Assembly: GCF_001542915.1 (NCBI RefSeq)
Contig: NZ_LNNH01000028.1
Span: forward strand, 62,001 to 126,000
From: Peribacillus simplex
GTDB taxonomy: Bacteria; Bacillota; Bacilli; Bacillales; DSM-1321
DNA length: 64,000 bases
Reading direction: 5' to 3'
Made by a program: the position numbers and the translations under genes. A model generated the notes under the pieces. It saw only the letters and a program-made list of their open reading frames with translations. It had not been told where the DNA came from and ran no database searches. Position 1 is the first letter of the stretch. Every line of letters starts with the position of its first letter. Positions 33,485-43,189 of the stretch are shown here, in pieces.

Positions 33485-33500
33485 GGTGGTTTTTTTATTT
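33473..33500 (+). terminator. intrinsic terminator of the small basic ORF
   Basis: AACCACTT (33473-33480) pairs with AAGGTGGTT (33483-33491) with a one-base bulge, followed by TTTTTTATTT. It overlaps the stop codon. Confidence 0.7.
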
Positions 33501-33511
33501 AGAGGGGCCGC

Positions 33512-34399
33512 TCACTTTCGATCATTTACATCATAAATGTAATGATACTGCAAGTAATAATCGTAGATGACGTTTTGCAGGACTTTAATCAGGGATTTAT
33601 CGAAGGTATCGAATTCGGTTTGATAACTGTTTAAGACAGTGACGAATTGACCATCCATGTTTTCAAAATAATGCAGGAGAAAGTTTTTGTAATATTCGCT
33701 ATCACTGTTGCTTTTATTCGTTATGCAAGGATCACCAGTTTCGATCGACATATCGAGCATCGCTTTGATCGACTTGGGCAGTTTTGCTTTCTTGAACTGG
33801 TTCAGCGTATAGATATCATAGGTAAAGGAAAGTCCTAATTGATTGGAATAAAAGTCTGCCGCACTGTCTAATGTGTACTTCAATGGAGTCATGAATGCCT
33901 TGCTGTTGGCAATTTCCTCCGATATCTCCAATTGATATTCCTCTGATGTCAAATGTGCGGCAAATTTCATTTTCGAGCTGCTTACGCTAAATACCTCATA
34001 AACGGCTGCATCTTGTTTTTCAATTTCAATTTCTATATTAAAAAACTTAAAGTGCTTCAATCGATAAAAAGCGATCGGTGCCAATAGAAAAAGCAAAATC
34101 CAGACAAGATACAGAAATAATGTGTTAAAAATGATTTGGTAAAATTCAGACGTGACGATCGGTTCAATGATTAACGTTATCAATGTATGTTCAAATCCTG
34201 CAGAAGCGGGAGGGATTTGGGGATGAACCGGAATGGCCGCTTCCTCTGGCTTCTTCCACGATTGGAGTGCTAAATGGCCCATCGCTACAAGTGTATAAAC
34301 AAAAATTAGGATGGTGCCAATCACATATAACTTTGGCATGAAACCTATGATCCTGTCGAAAACAGAAATCCGTTTACCTTCCTGCTCCTCTATAGCCAC
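33512..34399 (-). CDS. hypothetical membrane protein with two N-terminal helices
   Basis: A 295-residue protein. Helix 1 is LYVIGTILIFVYTLVAMGHLAL (about 19-40) and helix 2 is IIFNTLFLYLVWILLFLLAPIAF (about 88-110). A cytoplasmic soluble part of some 180 residues, rich in Asp, Ser and aromatic residues, follows (for example LHYFENMDGQFVTVLNSYQTEFDTFDKSL). The start is GTG 34399 with AAAGGAG eight nt upstream. No enzymatic motif is visible and I do not recognise the family. It is monocistronic. Confidence 0.75.
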   Translation of the reverse strand: MAIEEQEGKRISVFDRIIGFMPKLYVIGTILIFVYTLVAMGHLALQSWKKPEEAAIPVHPQIPPASAGFEHTLITLIIEPIVTSEFYQIIFNTLFLYLVWILLFLLAPIAFYRLKHFKFFNIEIEIEKQDAAVYEVFSVSSSKMKFAAHLTSEEYQLEISEEIANSKAFMTPLKYTLDSAADFYSNQLGLSFTYDIYTLNQFKKAKLPKSIKAMLDMSIETGDPCITNKSNSDSEYYKNFLLHYFENMDGQFVTVLNSYQTEFDTFDKSLIKVLQNVIYDYYLQYHYIYDVNDRK

Positions 34400-34640
34400 T
34401 GTAATTGCTCCTTTTAAGAAAATTAAAATAAAGAAAAGCCAGATAGCGTCTGGGCAGTTGAGGGGAACTGCTTATTTAATTTATATGTTTGTCATTGTGT
34501 GAAAATACGTAAATATTGTTCTTTCAAGCGGCATATTCCAAAATACTTTCGACGTTTTCATTGGAATCGGAAAAAATTCGCCACAAAAAAATGCCCTTCC
34601 CCTTCATTCACAAAAAGGAGCGGACATGAATTATTTTTAG

Positions 34641-35525
34641 TTAACCGTTTAACGAAAATTTTTCCACCTTCTTTAAAAACATTTCCAATGCTTTTGAAGC
34701 TTCAAAGTCCAGTTTTTTAACAATGGAAAACGGTCTGATGATGGGTTCGTTTTTCAAATGAAAGGTTTTCAATTCATTGGATTTCAATTCCTTCTGGACA
34801 GTCAAGCGGGATAATAAGGCAATCCCCAGCCCTGCCATGACCGCTTCTTTCACCCCTTGGATACTGGTGAAAATAAAGCTTCGTGTCACGTTTAGCTCCA
34901 GGCTGCCGAGAAGTTTGTCTGAATATGTGCGGGTGCCCGATCCTTGCTCCCTGAGCACCCAAGTTTGATCCTGCAGCATGGAACCTTCAATGATATCCAT
35001 TTGTGAAAGTGCATGCACCGGAGGAACGACGATGATCATCTCATCTTTCATGAATGGGCTGACTTCTATATCTTTATGCTCCGTCTCCCCTTCAATCAAA
35101 CCTATATCGAGCTGATTTGATCGAATACCTTGAATGACTTCATTTGAATTGGAGATGATGACCTGTAAATCCACCAGCGGAAATTGGGCAGCATATTCCG
35201 CCAAGACCTTTGGAAGATAATATTCCCCGATCGTAAAACTAGCACCGATTTTCAGCGTTCCGCTAACCACGTTATTGAAATCATTAATTTCCCTTACGGC
35301 CGTCTCATAATGATTGAGCATTTGCTTCGCATGACGATATAAAATTTTACCGGGTTCCGTTATTTGGACTTGTTTCGGAGATCGATATATCAATTTCGCT
35401 CCTAACTCATTTTCCAAATTCCTGATATGAAGACTGACACCCGGCTGGGACAGGTTCAGGATTTCCCCTGCCCTGGAAAAGTTTTTTTGCTCGATTACGG
35501 TTACAAATACTCTTAAAGGATCCAT
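34641..35525 (-). CDS. LysR-type regulator (CysL/YwfK-like)
   Basis: A 294-residue LTTR. The HTH is MDPLRVFVTVIEQKNFSRAGEILNLSQPGVSLHIRNLENELGAKLIYRS, and the effector domain shows LKIGASFTIGEYYLPKVL and VMAGLGIALLSRL. GGGGG lies five nt before ATG 35525; the six codons upstream of it belong to the leader. It is divergent from the YeiH-type transporter, with a perfect 9-bp-arm palindrome in the 131-bp gap. B. subtilis CysL regulates sulfite reductase, and YeiE-type regulators pair with YeiH, so a sulfur-related role is inferred. Confidence 0.9.
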   Translation of the reverse strand: MDPLRVFVTVIEQKNFSRAGEILNLSQPGVSLHIRNLENELGAKLIYRSPKQVQITEPGKILYRHAKQMLNHYETAVREINDFNNVVSGTLKIGASFTIGEYYLPKVLAEYAAQFPLVDLQVIISNSNEVIQGIRSNQLDIGLIEGETEHKDIEVSPFMKDEMIIVVPPVHALSQMDIIEGSMLQDQTWVLREQGSGTRTYSDKLLGSLELNVTRSFIFTSIQGVKEAVMAGLGIALLSRLTVQKELKSNELKTFHLKNEPIIRPFSIVKKLDFEASKALEMFLKKVEKFSLNG

Positions 35526-35541
35526 GATTACCCCCTTATTC

Positions 35542-35566
35542 ACTTATGATTTATTTTATCATAAGT
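35542..35566. promoter_or_regulatory. palindromic operator in the LysR/YeiH divergent region
   Basis: ACTTATGAT (35542-35550) and ATCATAAGT (35558-35566) are perfect inverted arms seven bases apart, just upstream of the LysR start. This is a strong candidate for autoregulatory LysR binding. Confidence 0.65.
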
Positions 35567-35656
35567 AAAGCTGATTATTGAAATAGCAAAAATATATTTC
35601 ACTTATCGTTAATTTCACCTTAAAGTGGAGACATCAACATAGATGGAGTGATCACC

Positions 35657-36679
35657 TTGGAACAAACAAAGGTAAGAACAAAAAAACGTGGATTTTCATT
35701 AGGAATCGGCTTGACCTTGTTAATTGCTATAGCAGCAAAATACTTAGCAGAGCTTCCGTTCCTTCATATAATGGGTCAGCTAGTCATTGCGATACTCATA
35801 GGAGTAACATGGAAATCCATTATGGGCGTTCCAGCATATGCAGTTGCCGGGACAAATTATTCAAGTAAAGTCCTATTGCGGTTGGGCATTATCTTGTTGG
35901 GGATGCGCTTGAACCTTAAGGATATTGTCATTGCCGGGCCGCGTACGTTTGCGGTCGGCGCCATTAGCCTGGTATTTGCTATATTAATCGTATATGGCTT
36001 GACCCGGCTTTTTAAAGTCGATAAAAAGCTCGGCCTTTTGACAGCGTGCGGAACCGGGATTTGTGGCGCTGCTGCCATTTTAGCCATTTCCACGCAGATT
36101 AAAGCAAAAGAAAAGGATACAGCCGTCGCTGTTGCGACAGTCGCGGTTTTAGGCACGACCTTCACCTTTGGGTACACGATCCTTTATCCGTTACTCGGAT
36201 TATCCGATCCCGGATACGGTATATTTGCTGGAGCTACGCTTCATGAAATTGCTCACGTCATCGCTGCTGCAGCACCAGGAGGCAATGAGGCAGTGGACTT
36301 AGCGGTCATGGTCAAATTAACGAGAGTGGCCCTGCTCATCCCTGTTGCACTTTTGATTGGCTTCTTGATGAATTGGAAAGAGCGATCAACGTGTGAAAGC
36401 AAGTCTTCCTTTAAATCGATTCAGATACCGTGGTTCATAATTGGATTTTTATTAATGAGCGCCCTCAATACCTCAGGATTCGTTCCTGCTTCTGTAGCGG
36501 CAATGCTTGTAACGCTTTCTTATATCCTCATGGCCATGTCAATGGCTGGGTTAGGCTTGAACATCGACCTTCTGACTTTTAAAAAATATGGCGGAAAACC
36601 ATTCGCGGCCGGTCTGATAGGCTCCATTTTATTATCGGTCCTCGGATTCGCATTGGTTCACGTTTTTCATTTGACTTGA
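35657..36679 (+). CDS. YeiH-family (UPF0324) putative sulfate exporter
   Basis: A 340-residue membrane protein with about ten hydrophobic helices and the family motifs: GIILLGMRLNLKDI, TACGTGICGAAAILA, GATLHEIAHVIAAA and VKLTRVALLIPVAL. The family is annotated as putative sulfate exporters on limited evidence. GGAG at 35645-35648 is eight nt before TTG 35657, while GTG 35648 overlaps it, so TTG is chosen. The divergent LysR gene and shared palindrome imply regulation by that protein. A terminator follows at about 36764-36811. Confidence 0.85.
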   Translation: MEQTKVRTKKRGFSLGIGLTLLIAIAAKYLAELPFLHIMGQLVIAILIGVTWKSIMGVPAYAVAGTNYSSKVLLRLGIILLGMRLNLKDIVIAGPRTFAVGAISLVFAILIVYGLTRLFKVDKKLGLLTACGTGICGAAAILAISTQIKAKEKDTAVAVATVAVLGTTFTFGYTILYPLLGLSDPGYGIFAGATLHEIAHVIAAAAPGGNEAVDLAVMVKLTRVALLIPVALLIGFLMNWKERSTCESKSSFKSIQIPWFIIGFLLMSALNTSGFVPASVAAMLVTLSYILMAMSMAGLGLNIDLLTFKKYGGKPFAAGLIGSILLSVLGFALVHVFHLT

Positions 36680-36763
36680 CAGGAACTAAATGGAGCAGCG
36701 TCAAGATATTGCGCGTTTACGCATTAAACAAATATCAGCTTTAAAAAGTGGATACCTTTATTG

Positions 36764-36811
36764 AACAGGACCTCAATTGTTAGACACAGCTGACAATAGA
36801 GGTCCTGTTTT
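36764..36811 (+). terminator. intrinsic terminator of the YeiH-type gene
   Basis: ACAGGACCTC (about 36765-36774) pairs with GAGGTCCTGT (36799-36808), with extra ATTGT/ACAAT pairing inside, followed by TTTTCC. Confidence 0.75.
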
Positions 36812-36952
36812 CCGCTGAATCTATTAGTGATTGGTGCTCATCTGAGTCTACTCTATCAGTCGAATTTTAGGCGGTGCTGCTATGAAAAACCCTATACATT
36901 CCAGGAAACAGCGACGTTTTTTTATTCCAATTGTTCACATACCTTTAATGAA

Positions 36953-36984
36953 ACAAGCCGTCTCCCCATATGGGAACGGCTTGT
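36953..36984 (-). terminator. intrinsic terminator of the CocE/NonD hydrolase gene
   Basis: ACAAGCCGTCTCCC (36953-36966) pairs with GGGAACGGCTTGT (36972-36984) with a small bulge. It lies 37 nt past the stop; the T-run on the minus strand is modest. Confidence 0.55.
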
Positions 36985-37021
36985 ACAGTGATACTCTCCA
37001 ATTTTGAGTTTTCGACTTTCA

Positions 37022-38710
37022 CTATTGCTTAGGAATCACTGGTACCAAAAGGAATGAATCATACTTTCCACCGGCGTAAACCGTATGAGTCCCTTTGTTC
37101 ACTGTATCGGTGTGCCCATACCCCCTTGAGCCTGTAGGGTTGTCATCGATAATTATATCGCTGCCTTTTATGACCAGCACCAGACTTTCCCCACTCTTGA
37201 GGAATATGCTTGAAGGCAATATTTCAATTTCTACCGGCACAATCTCGCCTTTATTAAGCTTCAATAATCGCTTGTGCCTAAGTACAGGCTGATAAGGAGT
37301 GGATTTCACAGGGTCCAGCTCTCTATGGGAAACCCTCAGCCATCCGCTAGCCACATGGCCGTCTTCAAGATGGTTAAAGTCGGGCAGGAACACTTCATTA
37401 CCGTGTTTGTCGAACTTCTTAATGCCGACAAAAAGATCCATATCATCCGTGTCATCGGCGGAGACCCAGAGCTTAAGCTTCATATTTCCGGTGAGCTCCA
37501 TGTCCTCGTCAGCAGTAAATTTAAATCTTATATCACTATTTTCTGTCTGACCAGGTTCGGCATTATAGGTAAGTCTGGTTTCGTTCTGAATGGGTGCCTG
37601 CTGCAGGGACATTTCTTCGCCATTCAGATAATGCTCAAAATATTTGGTTTGGGCTATCGGCCACTCATTCGCGGTGCGAATGTGTCCCTTATAGAATTTC
37701 TCTCTGACCTCGTAGCGTACCCGAGGCGTATCCATCCAATCATTCTCAATTCCTTTCAGGAAATAATCGAAGAACTCCTTCTGCTGTTCAAGCGATTCAC
37801 GCAAATAGTAGGTTTCCCATTCCTTGCGGCCATGAACCAGCAGCCACTTGTTTTTGGATGAAGCCTGTTTAAAGCCCTCAAAGGTACCGCGGTTATGCAA
37901 GCCTTGGGTGGACCAGCTGGCACAAACAAACATGGGTACCTTGATATCGGACAATGTAACCTGTCTTTCCTCCCAGTGTTTATCGAGTAATGGATGTTCT
38001 TTTTGCGCCGCTACCATTTCTTCTATGTTGTTATTTGGCCACCTGGTATGTTGCAACTTCTCGAAATCAGCTGAGAAAACCGTTTCCGGTATTCCGCCGT
38101 GAAAGTACCATTCCCGGTACAGATCAGAAGTCCCTTCCCACGGGATGATCGCCTTCAGGTGAGACGGATTCATAGCGGCCACCCGCCACTGGGTCATGGC
38201 CAAATATGACACACCGTTTAGTCCCACATTGCCATCGCTCCACTCCTGAACGCCTGCCCATTCGATGACTTCATAATAATCTTGAGTTTCCGTTTTCGTC
38301 CAAGGATAGAGGTCACCTTCCGATTTTGAACTGCCTCGCGTTGCGATTTTAATCAATATATAATCGTTTGGCACCCAAAAACCGGGATCAGGTGACTCAA
38401 ATGGGGCAAAAAGAGATGTAACGATAGTGCCTACCGATGGCCAGACTTGACGAAAAGTATCATAGGGGGGTAAGCCATCTTTATTATATGGATCCATGCT
38501 CATTACTACCGGAAACTTTCCAGGCTTATTTGGACGGAAAACATTGACGTATATGGTGACCCCATCCCGCATTTTGATAGGAACATCCTTTTCCATTATC
38601 ATCTCTTGATTTCCATAATGCGCAGTAGTTATGACTATCTTGTTCAAACCTGATTTAGTGTCATTGGGATGTGTCGGTTTCAGATCAGGGCGTCCCATGA
38701 ATTTATTCAT
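37022..38710 (-). CDS. CocE/NonD family serine hydrolase
   Basis: A 562-residue alpha/beta hydrolase of the X-Pro dipeptidyl-peptidase (S15)/cocaine esterase family. The N-terminal part has PIKMRDGVTIYVNVFRPNKPGKFPVVMSMDPYNK. The nucleophile is Ser in NVGLNGVSYLAMTQW, and the C-terminal jelly-roll domain (LKLWVSADDTDDMDLFVGIKKF, then HTVYAGGKYDSFLLVPVIP) is complete. No signal peptide is seen. It probably cleaves an ester or amide of an unknown compound. It stands alone, 309 nt from the divergent TetR gene, which may or may not control it. Confidence 0.88.
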   Translation of the reverse strand: MNKFMGRPDLKPTHPNDTKSGLNKIVITTAHYGNQEMIMEKDVPIKMRDGVTIYVNVFRPNKPGKFPVVMSMDPYNKDGLPPYDTFRQVWPSVGTIVTSLFAPFESPDPGFWVPNDYILIKIATRGSSKSEGDLYPWTKTETQDYYEVIEWAGVQEWSDGNVGLNGVSYLAMTQWRVAAMNPSHLKAIIPWEGTSDLYREWYFHGGIPETVFSADFEKLQHTRWPNNNIEEMVAAQKEHPLLDKHWEERQVTLSDIKVPMFVCASWSTQGLHNRGTFEGFKQASSKNKWLLVHGRKEWETYYLRESLEQQKEFFDYFLKGIENDWMDTPRVRYEVREKFYKGHIRTANEWPIAQTKYFEHYLNGEEMSLQQAPIQNETRLTYNAEPGQTENSDIRFKFTADEDMELTGNMKLKLWVSADDTDDMDLFVGIKKFDKHGNEVFLPDFNHLEDGHVASGWLRVSHRELDPVKSTPYQPVLRHKRLLKLNKGEIVPVEIEILPSSIFLKSGESLVLVIKGSDIIIDDNPTGSRGYGHTDTVNKGTHTVYAGGKYDSFLLVPVIPKQ

Positions 38711-39005
38711 TTAACATTACTTCCTCTCATTTAGACATTGTTTGCAGGAATACATAAGTTCACTTAGCCTAAAAATAGTATTTCTAACTTTGAATGAACT
38801 CTATACTTAGCTGATGCCGAATTTTGCTTAGCGAATATTTCATTAAAGGTTGGTTGTACCCCTCCTTAAGATCAAGTTATAATAACGAACAACCTGTTGT
38901 GTATTACATCTCAAATTATAAAATTTGATTAAGTTCTGTACAATCATTAAAAATCGAAATTGTGTTGGTTACGGAACACCTTTAATCATTGTGTTGGATA
39001 AAATG
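38711..39005. other. divergent promoter region of the CocE hydrolase and TetR genes
   Basis: No gene. TCAAAT (38911-38916) faces ATTTGA (38923-38928), an imperfect palindrome that could be a TetR operator. Confidence 0.4.
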
Positions 39006-39019
39006 AAGGAGGAATTTGC

Positions 39020-39637
39020 TTGCGTAATAGTAATCCTGATTTACGTGTCATTCGGACGAAAGAATCAATTCGCCACGCGTTGGTAGAATTGATAAATGAA
39101 AAAGGCTTTGAAGCAATTAAGGTTAAAGACATAACCACGAGGGCGAAAATTAATAGGGGCACATTTTATGCACACTATCAAGATAAATTTGATTTAATGA
39201 ATAAATGTGAAGAAGAAATTATGCTTGATATGTCCGACATAACAAAAAAGAACTTCCCAAGTGTCATTGCTGCACTTGAGACTGATTCCCAGACTTTAAC
39301 GCCATTTTCCTTAACCGTTGCATTATTTGAGTATTTACATATGAATAGTGACTTTATGAAAGCAGTGTTAGGACCAAAAGGAGATTTATCCTTTCAAACA
39401 AGACTGAAAGAATTTATGTGGGAAACACTTTATGGAAATAATCCAAGTGCATTCATAAAGGAGGAAAATTTTCTCGTTCCAGGACAATATTTAGCTTCTT
39501 ATATGGGAACTGCAATAATAGGGGTCATTCAACAATGGTTGGAAAGTGGCGGAAAAGAAACTCCACAAGAAATGGCTCGTATCCTAACGACCCTTACGGT
39601 AAATGGTCCTTACTATGCAGCTGGATTAAAAAAATGA
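39020..39637 (+). CDS. TetR/AcrR-family regulator
   Basis: A 205-residue repressor-like protein. The N-terminal HTH is RTKESIRHALVELINEKGFEAIKVKDITTRAKINRGTFYAHYQDKFDLMNKCEE, canonical for TetR. The C-terminal all-helical domain resembles the Bacillus type with TetR_C-like LFEYLHMNSDFMKAVLG and IIGVIQQWLESGGKETPQEMA. The start is TTG 39020 with AAGGAGG upstream. The DoxX-like gene 295 nt downstream on the same strand and the divergent hydrolase are candidate targets. Confidence 0.92.
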   Translation: MRNSNPDLRVIRTKESIRHALVELINEKGFEAIKVKDITTRAKINRGTFYAHYQDKFDLMNKCEEEIMLDMSDITKKNFPSVIAALETDSQTLTPFSLTVALFEYLHMNSDFMKAVLGPKGDLSFQTRLKEFMWETLYGNNPSAFIKEENFLVPGQYLASYMGTAIIGVIQQWLESGGKETPQEMARILTTLTVNGPYYAAGLKK

Positions 39638-39706
39638 TTCCCAAATAAAAAGGAAATACAATTGATTAAAAAAGTTATAAAATCGGGAAAATCAAATAAA
39701 TTACCA

Positions 39707-39727
39707 TTAGTGAAGTTTTTTCACTAA
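39707..39727 (+). terminator. weak terminator-like hairpin after the TetR gene
   Basis: TTAGTGAA (39707-39714) pairs with TTCACTAA (39720-39727) with T residues in the loop only. It lies 70 nt past the TetR stop. Confidence 0.35.
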
Positions 39728-39932
39728 TAAAATGGGAGGATGAACCGTGCTAATTACTGTCTTGCAATGATTTCGAGATGCCATACATCTTGCGAATGGG
39801 AAATATAGCTGTATCATCATCATTACGACCGGCCTTGAAGTTAAAAAGCCGTAAAGTTGAGAAATCTCATTACAATCGGCTTACTTAATTGAAGATTTTC
39901 CTTGAATTTATGAAAAGCAGAGGAGAAATACT

Positions 39933-40373
39933 ATGAAGATCCCCATTTCTAAAAGTCGTCTTTGGGTTGCGCGAGTCATGAGTGGTCTTGTTATACTATT
40001 TATGTTGTTCGATGGGATTACGAAAATACTTAAATTAAAAGTAATGGTAGATGGTACTTTGGAAATGGGATTTGCGGAACATCATGTTACAATCATTGGT
40101 TTCCTTGCCATTCTTTCAGCGGTCCTGTACACATTGCCTCCAACATCCATACTTGGTGCCATTGTATTAACCGGTTTTTTTGGTGGGGTCATTGCTTCTC
40201 ATATTCGTTTAGATAACCCCTTATTTTCCCATACCTTATTCCCTGTTTATCTTGCAATATTAACTTGGGGAGGGATTTACCTTCGAGACGAGAGGTTGCA
40301 GACTATCTTTCCTATAAAGCGAAGACAATCAATTAGTGATAAAAATGACTTTAACTCTACAAAGATGGGTTGA
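39933..40373 (+). CDS. DoxX-like membrane protein
   Basis: A 146-residue protein with four hydrophobic helices: VARVMSGLVILFMLFDGITKI, VTIIGFLAILSAVLYTL, ILGAIVLTGFFGGVIASHI and PVYLAILTWGGIYL. This is the DoxX-like (PF13564) layout. A hydrophilic tail follows. Members are often induced by electrophiles or thiol stress and adjoin TetR or MarR genes, as here. AGGAG lies before ATG 39933. The activity is unknown. Confidence 0.85.
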   Translation: MKIPISKSRLWVARVMSGLVILFMLFDGITKILKLKVMVDGTLEMGFAEHHVTIIGFLAILSAVLYTLPPTSILGAIVLTGFFGGVIASHIRLDNPLFSHTLFPVYLAILTWGGIYLRDERLQTIFPIKRRQSISDKNDFNSTKMG

Positions 40374-40512
40374 ACTTGCAATTTATTGTATCGTGAACTA
40401 ACGGGGCAATAATTAGTTGGAAGTTAAAGTTTGCTCTACCCGTAGCGATTTATGAAGATCTCATTACTTCGAGCAAATGAAAAGAACATTCTAATTTTAA
40501 AACGTAAAAAAC

Positions 40513-40549
40513 GGTAGACCAAACTCAAGCATTAGCGAGTTTGTCTACC
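40513..40549 (-). terminator. intrinsic terminator of speD
   Basis: GGTAGACCAAACTC (40513-40526) pairs with GAGTTTGTCTACC (40537-40549) with one bulged base. On the minus strand it is followed by a T-rich run. Confidence 0.75.
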
Positions 40550-40563
40550 TGCTGAAGCAATCT

Positions 40564-41394
40564 TTAGACGCGATTTTTCTCTTTTGGATGGGGAACATTG
40601 GCGCCATAAAAAATTTCGTCCATTTCGGTTTGGAGCCTTTCTATTATTTCCTGCCGTTCCTCCGCATTTAGCTTTTCCTCCGTATACCCGAATAAATAAT
40701 TATTGATATCGAACCTTTTCAGCTTACATTTTGTATGGAAGATATTTTCCTGGTATACATTCACATCAATCATGTCATATAGTCCCTTCACTTCTTCAGG
40801 AATATAGTTTTGAATCGAATTGATATCATGATCAATGAACAATTTCTGGCCGTCCTTATCGCGCGTGAACCCTCTTACACGATAATCGATTGTGATGATG
40901 TCGGTATCGAAGGAATGGATCAGGTAGTTAAGTGCTTTAAGAGGAGATATCTCCCCACAGGTGGAAACATCGATATCAGCCCTGAAGGTGCTAATGCCTT
41001 CATTGGGGTGAAACTCAGGGTATGTATGAACGGTAATATGGCTTTTGTCCAGCTGCATGACCACATTATCCGGTAATGGACCTGGTGATTCCTCGTAAGT
41101 ACCAGTCGGCACCTCGACGACAGGACCCTCTGAAACAAGGATCGTTACACTTGCGCCTTGGGGAACATAATCCTGCTTCGCCGTATTCAATACATGTGCC
41201 CCAATTAAATCCGCCACGTTATGCAATATTTTTGAAAGCCTCTCTGCATTGTACTGCTCGTCGATATAGTCCAGGTAAGCCTCTCTCTCTTCCCGGGTTT
41301 TTGTATAGCAGATGTCATACATATTAAAGCTTAACGACTTCGTCAGATTATTAAAGCCATGTAGTTCGATTCGTTGTTCTGGTGTCAGTTTCAT
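40564..41394 (-). CDS. speD: S-adenosylmethionine decarboxylase proenzyme, long (E. coli) type
   Basis: A 276-residue pyruvoyl enzyme that makes decarboxylated AdoMet for spermidine synthesis. [31 protein letters not shown] is the E. coli-type N-terminus. Self-cleavage occurs at Lys117-Ser118 in [13 protein letters not shown], Ser118 becoming the pyruvoyl group. [31 protein letters not shown] follows. B. subtilis SpeD is only about 126 residues (class 1B), so this is the other (class 1A) type. No speE is adjacent. Confidence 0.94.
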   Translation of the reverse strand: MKLTPEQRIELHGFNNLTKSLSFNMYDICYTKTREEREAYLDYIDEQYNAERLSKILHNVADLIGAHVLNTAKQDYVPQGASVTILVSEGPVVEVPTGTYEESPGPLPDNVVMQLDKSHITVHTYPEFHPNEGISTFRADIDVSTCGEISPLKALNYLIHSFDTDIITIDYRVRGFTRDKDGQKLFIDHDINSIQNYIPEEVKGLYDMIDVNVYQENIFHTKCKLKRFDINNYLFGYTEEKLNAEERQEIIERLQTEMDEIFYGANVPHPKEKNRV

Positions 41395-41522
41395 GATCGA
41401 TTCCCCTTATATATTTTTTCACTCCCCTTATAGTTACCCTTTTTCGCAAATAAAAAACTAATTATGCCTCGCTTGAAATCCATTTCCGAATTGTTGACAT
41501 TGATGCCACCTTTGCATGCCAA

Positions 41523-41563
41523 CTGAAAGGGACCGATGCATGAGCTGCATCGATCCCTTTCAG
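41523..41563 (-). terminator. hairpin after the opuC operon
   Basis: CTGAAAGGGACCGATGCA (41523-41540) pairs with TGCATCGATCCCTTTCAG (41546-41563), 18 bp with one mismatch. It starts 18 nt past the last opuC stop codon but lacks a strong T-run. Confidence 0.6.
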
Positions 41564-41580
41564 TGCTTTGTTGTTATACA

Positions 41581-42243
41581 TCAAGCTGTATGCGTTTTTC
41601 TCTTTTTAATGGGGGAAAGTGCTCGCTCGATCCACCCAAGCAATAAATCTGAAAGGATGGCCATCAATGCCGTCGGAATCGCACCTGCCAGTATGATTGC
41701 CGTCCCATTGGAAGCGTTCGTTCCCCTGACGATGATATCGCCTAGGCCGCCTGCGCCAACGAATGTACCGACCGCAGTGACTCCAATTGCCACGACAAGT
41801 GCTGTACGTAGACCGGCCATTATGACTGATAGGGATAATGGCAGTTCAACCATTCGAAGAAGCTGGAATTTAGTCATGCCCATTGCCTTGCCGGAATCTA
41901 AATAAGCTTGTTCTATGCTTGTAATTCCAACATAAGTATTCCTCAGGATCGGCAATAGGGAATATAAAAACAATGACAAAATTACGGTATTCGTCCCTAA
42001 CCCCATCACTAGCATGAGGAGAGCAAGCATTGCCAGTGCTGGTGTAGTTTGTATCACATTCGTTATCGAAAATACCCATGTACTCAATTTCTTATGCTTG
42101 GCGATGAAAATGCCTGCCGGGATGGCTATGATGGCTGCAAATAATACACCGTAAGCGGACATTAAAAAATGACGATAAAACTCAGTAAGCACATACATCC
42201 AGTTTTGGGAATAATACGTTCCCAGCTGTTGTAAGGTTTCCAT
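41581..42243 (-). CDS. opuCD: osmoprotectant ABC transporter permease (OpuCD-like)
   Basis: A 220-residue inner-membrane permease with six hydrophobic helices and the ABC permease EAA loop (EQAYLDSGKAMGMTKFQLLRMVELPLSLSVIMAGLRTA). It pairs with the OpuCB-like permease to form the channel of a quaternary-ammonium (glycine betaine, carnitine or choline type) importer. GGGAGGTG lies before ATG 42243. It is the last gene of a four-gene operon with 16 nt to the binding-protein gene. Confidence 0.92.
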   Translation of the reverse strand: METLQQLGTYYSQNWMYVLTEFYRHFLMSAYGVLFAAIIAIPAGIFIAKHKKLSTWVFSITNVIQTTPALAMLALLMLVMGLGTNTVILSLFLYSLLPILRNTYVGITSIEQAYLDSGKAMGMTKFQLLRMVELPLSLSVIMAGLRTALVVAIGVTAVGTFVGAGGLGDIIVRGTNASNGTAIILAGAIPTALMAILSDLLLGWIERALSPIKKRKTHTA

Positions 42244-42259
42244 TCATTAGCACCTCCCG

Positions 42260-43189
<930 letters not shown>

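Noticed and set aside
36881..37009. 42-codon plus-strand ORF starting MKNPIHSRKQ
   Set aside because: It has a poor ribosome site and overlaps the terminator hairpin at 36953-36984.
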